A DNA stretch of 64,000 nt from Aestuariivita sp. (GTDB lineage: Bacteria; Pseudomonadota; Alphaproteobacteria; Rhodobacterales; Rhodobacteraceae). A model generated the notes under the pieces. It did no database searches. It was not told where the DNA came from and saw only the letters and a list, made by a program, of their open reading frames with translations. This document shows, in pieces, positions 25,383-34,300 of the stretch. The DNA lies in assembly GCF_021404545.1 (NCBI RefSeq), contig NZ_JAAWWD010000003.1, positions 62,001-126,000 on the forward strand. The letters are read 5' to 3'. A program made the position numbers and the translations under genes. Position 1 is the first letter of the stretch. Each line of letters starts with the position of its first letter.

Positions 25383-28300
25383 TCATTGCAAGCCATAGCT
25401 GAGCCGGTCAAGCGACAGCAGCACGCGTTTGCCCGGATCATAGGCCGAATAAAGGATCACCGAAACGATCCAGCGCCCGCCTTCGGTGTTGGGTTTGACG
25501 CTGGTCTCCCACCTTTGCAGCGCCGCCGCGATCGTCCCGGCGGTTCCGACGTCCAGCGTGGTATCGGGCACCAGACCCACGGCCAGCTCGCTGACCAGCG
25601 GATCGGGGCCAGGAACCAGCGTATAGCCGTAAAAGAGGCCAAAGGTCAGTTTGAGATCCGAGGGGCGGGTTGCAGGCGGAAAAAGCGTATCGAAGGCCGA
25701 TTGCAGCGCGGTCTCGAAAGTGGCGCCGGTGATATCGATCGGATCGGTTCGGGTGATGGCGGGTGTCACGATATCCGTCGCTGTGACCGTAGCGGTGCGA
25801 TAGACAAACACCGGAGCTGTCGCGGGCCCCGTCGGCCCCAAAAGATCGGCGTTGCGCACAACCTCGACCCGGACCCGCGCATTCTGAAACTCTCCGACAT
25901 TCAGCCCGGCCCAGCCGATGCGGAAGCTGCGCGTGGATGGCAAGAGGATCGGCGTCCCGTCTCGCGGCAGATACGTCCTGCTTTGCCCATCCGGCGACTG
26001 GCCCACGAGCGTGATCCAACCACCATCCACCGTTTTTGCAGCAACCACGGGCCAGTCGAAATCGGCGGATCCGCTGTCGAGCCGGGTCAGCACATAGCTG
26101 GCCAGCGCGCCCGACGCAGTGTCCAGCACCGCCGAAAAGGGCACGCTGGCGGCCGGGATCCAGTCGTCGCCTCCGGAGGGGTTCTCCTGTGAGTTGGGCA
26201 GGCGCACGTTCCAGAGTGTCGCGATGCCACCGGCAAGCGTGGCAAACGTGGCAACGGCGGCCTGCACGGTCGCAGCGTCAGCGGTGCTCTTGGGATCGCC
26301 CAGTGCGGCGAGAAGCGCGTTCAGATCGTCGGCAACGGCGGTGTATTGCGCGAGCGCAGTAAAGAGGTCGTCTGTTTCACCGATAAAGGCTTGGATCGGC
26401 GCCGGAGGGCTGAGATTTATATCTGCCGTCAGAAGGACATGATCCTGGGCCGCGTGTTCATGAGCATAGACCACCTCGAAATCCCAAAGCGCAGCCGTGG
26501 CCAGTGTTTGCGGCTGCGTTGGGTCCCCGTTGCCGGTCTGCGAGACAATCAGCGGCAGTGCCGGAAACGCCTTGAGGGGGATAGGCACATCGCTTTGGCC
26601 CAAATCGACATCCAAAGCCGCCGGGATCTCGTCTCCCGACAGCACCGGGGTCATGGCCAGCCAGTCCGATGCGGTATAATGCGGCTCAACGGCCACCGGC
26701 TTGCGATGTATCTCAAGATTAGTAACGGTATAGACCAGATCGAGCGCGACATGAGACTGCGCGCCGGGATCGGTGACCGATAGCGGCAATGTCAGGAACG
26801 GCGCCGTTTCCGAAAGATCGAGCTTGCCAGCCTCCAACCGCCAGGACTGATCGGGTCCAGGCGGTGTGCCCGAATGGCTGACCCGCCCCTCGCCAAAAAA
26901 CGCCGCAGTGCCATCGGGATCCACCTGTCGGCTCCAGGCGCTGTCGACGGTGGCGTCATATTGCACGATCGCCGCGGTTTCCCACGCCGAGGACAGCGAC
27001 GCCCCCAACGCCTGGCCATAGACTCGGCGCGCCTCGCTCAGCCCAGCGGAAAGCTTGGGGTCGGTCACCGCACGCGGCAGGGCCGGTCCGCTGTCCGGGT
27101 TGGTCAGAAAAACGCCCGCCAGATCCTGGGGGATTGCCTGTTGCAAGGTCGACTTGGTGCTCATCAAGGTCTGGAACGTCGTCCGCAAAGCCGGGATCGC
27201 ATTGATCGCTGCGGCAGTGCCCGGTGCCAGCACCCGGTCGAAGTCCAACAGGAACCGCGCCGCCCAGATCTCGACATCGATCCCCTGATAGTCATGGCTG
27301 ACCGCATGGGCCGGATCCAGACTGCCATCGACCAGCGGCGCGATGGAAACACCGCCGCGCGTGACCAACTGCCCGTAAAGCGGAGCCAGAGCGATCATCC
27401 GGGCCAGCGTTTCTGAGCCGAACGTGACGCTGGGCGAGACATTGACTGACGTGATACCTGTCGCGCCGAAATCCACGGCCCAGAGATCGGCGGCATGATC
27501 CGGCAAATGCGCTGTGGCAAGTCTCAGGTCTGGCAAAGCCGCGGTCAGTGCCTGCTCGAACCCGTCGAAATTCATCGACGCGCCCGTGGCCGGCGCCGCG
27601 ACAGAGGCCCGCGCCAGCTCAGCGGATGTGCCGGTGAAGTCGGCATGCACAAGGGCTGCGGGGCGCGCAACCGAAATCTCGACCGTCAAGGGGAACGCCG
27701 CGGCCGGATAGGCCGGGGTCAGCGGTGTGGACAGGGTGATATCCGCGGGCGGCAGCAACGCGGTGGCGGAGGCCTGGAAGAGGACCTGGTCCGCATTGGC
27801 GTCGATCAAGGTCTCAACCGTCGCGGTCGCAGGCAATCCAGCCGCGACGTAAAGCGCATTGAACCGACCAAGCACGCTGTTGAGCGTGTCATGCGCCGTG
27901 GTCACGACATCGGCAATGCTCGGGTTCGGGGCCACCAGCGACAGCGCGGGTACAAGCAGATCGAGCACCCCGGCATTGGCCAGGCCGAAGGCCGTGCCAC
28001 GCACCCCGTAAAGCCCCGAAATCTCTGACGGTTTCGTCGCACTCGCCAGTTTGACGGCAGGGCAGACCAGCACACCACCCGGCGCCAGCCGCCCCGGGGT
28101 TTCAAAGGCCGCGGCAACCTCGGCCATGGTCGCGGCGGGTGCGGTGGTCTGCACATTGGCCAAAACGGCGGCGAAGCTGGTCAGCCCGGTCGTATCGACA
28201 GGCACCTGGGTGCCATCCACGTCCACATCAAAGGTCAGCCCCTGCGTCACTGTGCCTGGCATGTCGCGGTTGCGCCTTGCGAGGTCCGTCGCCTTGTCCG

Positions 28301-31300
28301 GCGCGTCGGACAGCGCAAAACCGGCGGCGATCCCCGACAGCGTATCTTGCGCGCGCAAGGTATAGGGCACCAACAGGTCGTCTGCCGCGGGCAGTGCTAT
28401 CGCGCCGGGAATTGCCAGTGCGGTCTGCGCAATCGTCGTTAGGCCGCCATTGGCCTTGAGCAGCGCCGCCGCCGGGCAAGCATACCGACCGGCGAACCCG
28501 CCCAGGAGGTCGCCAGGCGCCGGGGTAAGCGTCGCGGGGCTGCCGGATCCGAAATCCCCCAGATAGATCAAGGCCCCTGCCTCATAGAGGTTGGGAGTGG
28601 CCAAGTTTGCCGCGATCAGGTCGTCGGTGGCCGCTCCGCTTGGGTTCTGCGCCAGCGTCGCCTCGCCCGTCACGACATAATGCGCGCAATGCGCCGTAGC
28701 AGCCGGGATCAGCATACCGGGATCGGAGGCATGGCTCTCGCCCAGATCATAGGTCGTCAGATGAATACCCAGATCGGCAAAGGCGGCCACCGCATCGGCA
28801 AAGGTCGCGACCGTGCCGACGCCACCCGGCACGGCGGTCTGCCCGACAGTGACCGTCACACCATCCACCGAAAAGGCGAAATTCGGCGAGAGGATTGGAT
28901 CGGCGGCACTGTCGGCGGCAAGATATCCCGCACGCGTCGCCTCGGATTTGGCGACCGTGGCCAGAACCGGCGCGGTGGCTGGCAACGTGACCTGCCGCGC
29001 CGGATAGGACAGCACCGCCCCTTCCTTCAGTGGAATATCGGCCTTGTTCTGCTCTGCCGACAGGATCGCGCCGGCGGTTGGCTGAGGCCAGCCCGGCGAT
29101 GGGCTGTTGGCGATGCTTTGTGGGCTCTCACCGCTGGCCATGACCCGATAGGCCGGAACGGTGATGGGAACGTCATCGCCGAAGATCGCCGATAGCGGCA
29201 CGTCCAGATTGACAGCCGCCAGCATATCCCAGCCAACCCCATAGAGCGATTTGACCGCGCCCAGAGTTGCGGGATCTGGCCTCACCGGCCCGTATTGTGC
29301 GGCCACCGATGCAACCAGATAGGACCCTGCCGCAAAGCCTTGCAAGCCCTGCGCGCCATCCAGATCAAGGGCAGCGCCAGTGGCAAGTGTCGTCGACGCC
29401 TGGATCGTCATGCCGGGCTGGGCATATTGATAATAGATCGTGGCGTATTGATCGCGTTGCCGCTGGGCTGCCTGCCCCATGGCATCGCCCCGTTGCGAGA
29501 CAGATGGCATCAGCGATTGTGCTTTGGCCGCGAAGGCGATGGACAAGATCACATCGGCGGCAGGTTTGGAAATGGCATAGCGTGCGCTCACCGCGGGCCA
29601 GGTGGTGGGACCTAACAGCGGATCGGTATAGCCCATATCGACAGGCACGGGCCGATCGTCGGCCGACAGCGTGCGGTTGCCCTGAACATCGCCGAAGCCC
29701 AGTTGGAAATTGACCTGCGGCGCCTGCGTGGCGCCACCCAGACCGCGATAGGGATCATCAGTCGGGCTGGGCAATCCCGAAACCTCCGGCGCGACAGAGG
29801 CCGGGCCAAAGCGGTAGACCGGCAGCACTGTCTGATAGGCCCAATAGGGCTTGGGATCGTCGTCCTGGGTTGCCGCCGCACGGGGCAACCGGGCCCGTTG
29901 CCAGGCGGCAAGATCGGTGCCGTCGCTGGCCTGCGGCGCAGCAGGCAGGCCCGAAGCGGGGATGGCATAGGGACAGCTTTGGGAAATCGCAGATATCGCG
30001 GTCACAAGGCTATAGCTTTGGCGGAACGCATCCTGCCCGCTTTCGGTCAGGGGCCGGGTCAGCGTCAACTCAAACCCCGCGCTGCCAGCGGGCAACAACG
30101 CCTGAGCGACGAAATCCACCGGATCGGTGCTTTCATGGGCTTCCGCAAAGAGGGTGGCGCCGTCCGCGATGCCCTGATCGACTGCGATCACTCCGGTGTT
30201 GAACGGCAAGAGCGCGCGGCCAGCCGGTGCCGCGTCCTGCTGGGCGCCGACAATGACCACCAGTTGCAGCGTCGCCTCGTCGCTGACATCAAAGGACCCG
30301 TCGCCAAGCCCGCCATCGATCCCGAACGTATAGCCGACACCACCGACAGTGGTACCCTCCCACAACAGCAGCGCAAAGTCTCGGGGGGTCAGAAGATCGG
30401 CGCGCACCAGAGGCAGATCCGCGCCTTCGGCAAGCGCGACAAAGGCGGTCCCGCCCAGCGGAACGGTCACGGTGGACAGGTTGCTCTTGATCAGCCATGC
30501 ATTGCACCCCGTCAGAGCCAACCCTTGGGGGTCGGCAGCGGTGACTGCGGGGCGCACCGCGATATGGGCAACCGTGCCTGTCGGACTGGCCGGATCGGAA
30601 AGATACTCGACCAACTGCAAAAGCAGCCCCACCTGTTCGACATCCGCACCGACCAACTCATAGACTCCAGGGGTCTCCGGGACGCGCCGCACGGTAAATC
30701 CGATCGACGCCACAAAGGTGCTGTTGGCGAACGGCGTGTCGGTCGTCGTGTCGGTAAGACCCGCATAGACCATATAGCGCTTTGACGTCGCCTCCGCCGC
30801 GCGCGCCGCCAAGGCTGCCGGAAAGGGATGGATCGATACCGTATTGGCGGTCACATCGAAGCCCGGTACCGGCAGAGGCACCGCCGATTGCAGCGCGATA
30901 TGCGCCGACAGCCCGTAGGTGACCGGGCTTTCGCCCTTGACCGGCAGAGCTCCGGGCCCGCGATGGGGCGTCCAGGCTAGGGCGGTAACCGGAACGGCGT
31001 CAATAACCTCCTGGTTGGTCACCGAATAGCCGATCTCGTCGATTTCGGCCCTGTGGATTACCGCTCCGGCGGGCGGGATTCGCCCTGCCGTCAGGGCGCG
31101 GTTCGTCTGGGCCACAAACGCCTCGGGCACGCGGGCGCGCAATGCGCCCTCGTCCTCGGCCTCGGCGACCACGGTCGTGTCAAACAACTGGATCCAGTCC
31201 ACTTGCGCGGTCAAGGTCAGGCTCAACGCGATGCCGGTGGGGTCTTCGGCGTCCACCGTAAGGCTCCATTGCTGACGGCTCTGGTCAAAAAGCGGCCCGA

Positions 31301-34300
31301 CATCGGTCGGCGACGCGCTCACATGGTTGTCGCTGCCTGTCACCGGCACAGGGATCTCCTGCCCCGATGCCAGCATGCGCGACGCCTCGGCCGAGATGCT
31401 GGCCGTGGCCTCGGTCGCGACCCGGTCGAGCAGGCTTTGAACGGTGTCGGCGGGCAAATGCTTGACTGTCAGGACCGCGCCTTCGACCAGGCCCGGAACG
31501 GTGGCAACCCGGGCCCCCAGATCGGTCAGGCTGAGCGCGAAAGCAGCCGCGAGACTGGCAAAGCTGTATTGGGTCGTGGCATCGGTTGTGACATCCGGCA
31601 CGGTGATCAGACCCAATGGTGCAAGGATCGCGCTGTCGCCGACCCATCCGGCCAGTCCCGGCCAGTCTGCCGACCAGACCGGCGGGCTACCTTGATCCGA
31701 GGTCCAATTGACCACCGTCCGGCGCGCAAGCGAGGCGAGGGTTTCTCTCGCGGCCAGGCCAATCGCCGGAAAAGCCGGTATCGAAAAGCCGCCCGTGATC
31801 GCCGTAACACTGTCGCGAAACCCCGGCCAGCCGCTGCTGCCGGGGGTTGTCGCGGCGTTTTGTTCCAGATCCAGCGCCGCGCCGATCCGGGCCAAGGTGT
31901 CCCCCGGCACGGTAACATAGCCATCGGCGGCGGCGGCGGCGTTGTGATAGGCTTGGGGAATGGCCAAGGAGATCCCCGGCGGCAGCTCCTGAGTGCGCGG
32001 ATCGATTGCCAGGGTTTGCAGGATGGCAGCATTGAGGTCGGCCAGGACCTGCGCATACCAGGCGGCGGCTTCGGCCGCCGCCGTGGCGCCCACAGGTACA
32101 TCCGTATAGCGTACATAAAAGATGGCCGCCGCCCGCAACGCGGTGCAGCCTGTCGGCGCCGCAGTCCAGCTGGTTTCCGGCGCATCAAAAAGCGCGCCCG
32201 CCGCCAGCAGCTTGGCATCCACCGCCTGACCGGACACCGCCATGATCGCGGATGGCGTGGAGTTATAGCGTTGACCCAGACCGTTCAGCGTATCGCCCGC
32301 CGTCACCGGGATCATCAGATCACCCAGGACGAGGCCGGTTTTTTTCAACGCGACCGTGGGATTGTCCAGCGCCAGAACCTCCGGCGAGACACCGATGGTG
32401 ACATGTATCGTGCTGCCCGCCGGCGCGCTGCGCAACGCCGCGGCAAGCGCCGGGTTGAGATAGGTCAGCTCCTCGACCGTCGCGCCCAGCGCGTCTGCCA
32501 CGGTGTCGATGGTATCGCCAGGACGCACGGCATACGCGATCTCGGCGGTCGCCAGGCTATTGGCGATCGAGGTCAGTGTATCGGTGGGGCTGGCTGCGGG
32601 CAATTCGCGCGCATCAAGCTGGGCTGCGGCCTCGCGCACTGCCGTGCGGGCGATCAGAAGACACCAATCGCCAAAAAGGTGGCTTGCGAAGGATACGTAA
32701 TCGGCCAGCGGATCCTCTGGCGGACCCGGCGGCGGCGTGCCGCTGGGGGAGAAGAGCGCCGCCGCACGCTGTACACCCCAAAGATACAAGGGGCCGATCT
32801 TGTTGTCCTTGTGAAAATCGACCGGTCCTGTCTGGGCAGAGGTCCAGCCCAGGAACGGTGGCACCGCCATGGCCATCGCACCCTGATCCTCGACCCCCGA
32901 TTCCGACGGCAGGCCCGAAAGGGCCAGATGGATATTGGCGCCAAAGAATTGCGACAACGCCTCGTCGGTAAACCCCGGTCCGGTGGCCTGAGGGTCGTCG
33001 AGCATGTCCGAGAGCCAGGCCAACTGACCCGCCGTGACAGTGTCGGTGGGGCTCTGCGGTCCGGCCGGAATGGCATAAAGCGCATAGCGCAGCAGACCCT
33101 GGATCAGGATATCCGTGGCCAGTGCATCCAGATCGTCCTCGTCTCGGGCATGTACGCCGAACCCGGCAGAGCGGCGTTTGGCCTGGGCCACGGTCCGGGC
33201 CTGGGTCGAGACCCCGTTGGGTGCGAATAGCTGCATGGCGAACCGGTAATCGGTCGAGCCTTTCTGCGGGGCGGCCTCGGTCCAGCTGAGCGGGACATCG
33301 CCAACCGTGAAGGACGGGATGAAAAAGACCTGCGCGCTGCGGGGCGCATCCGCAAAAACCAGCTTGCCCGGTTGCCAGTTCAACGCCTCGGTGCCGCCGT
33401 CAAATTCGGTACCGCGCGCCAAGGCGTCCGCTTGCAGCCGTGCGCTGTGGTGACGCAGCAAGGCCGCGCGGCGCCGGTCCGGCCTGCGGCGCGGCGGGTT
33501 GGCGCGGCGGCGCGGCCGCCCGCGAGCGCCCTGCCGCGCCAACTGGCGGGAGACCGGATCAGCGCCCAGAAGCAAGAGACGCGCGCTGGCATCGCCCAGT
33601 GCATCCCCCGACTGGTCTGTGGCCAGAATCCAGGGCGTCGGCCGTTCGCTACCGACGGTAAAGCTGACGTTCAAATCGACGTCAAAGCTGAACGAAACCT
33701 TGATGAAAAAGATCTTGACCTCGGCCTCGGCGGTGACAGCGACTTCGAGGGCAAAGATCGTGGGTCGGTAGGCCTCAAGCGTGACCATCGCCGCAGCATA
33801 AGCCTCGAGCGTGACCGAAACCTTGATTACCTTGAAATCGACCTTGCCGTAAAGCTTGCCATGAATGGCCGCAACGCCCTCTGCCCGGTAATAGACCGAA
33901 ACGGGTCCGCCCGCGGCCTCGGGGTGAAACCAGCCAAGAACCCCTTCGAAAATCACTTCGACCTGAACATAGACCCCGCCCGAAAGCGGCCCGACCGTGA
34001 CATCCTTGCCCACGCCTACGGCCAGTCCAACCCCCAGTTCGATCACCGGAGAGAAGGCGCCATTGGTCACCTTCGGAACGCTGCGCGATGTGGTTCCGTC
34101 CAGCAGGCCGAAATAGATCCCGCCACGGCCCAGAAACGGGAACACCTCGACCGAAAAGCTCCGCTCAAAGCTCCGCTCATAGGGAAAGCCCAGATCGATC
34201 TTGAAATTGCCGTTGGTGTAGATCTCGATCACGACTGTTCCCAGCGTCACCGAAACCTCGCCGAACTCGAGATGGCGGAACGCCTCGGGCAAGCTCAATT

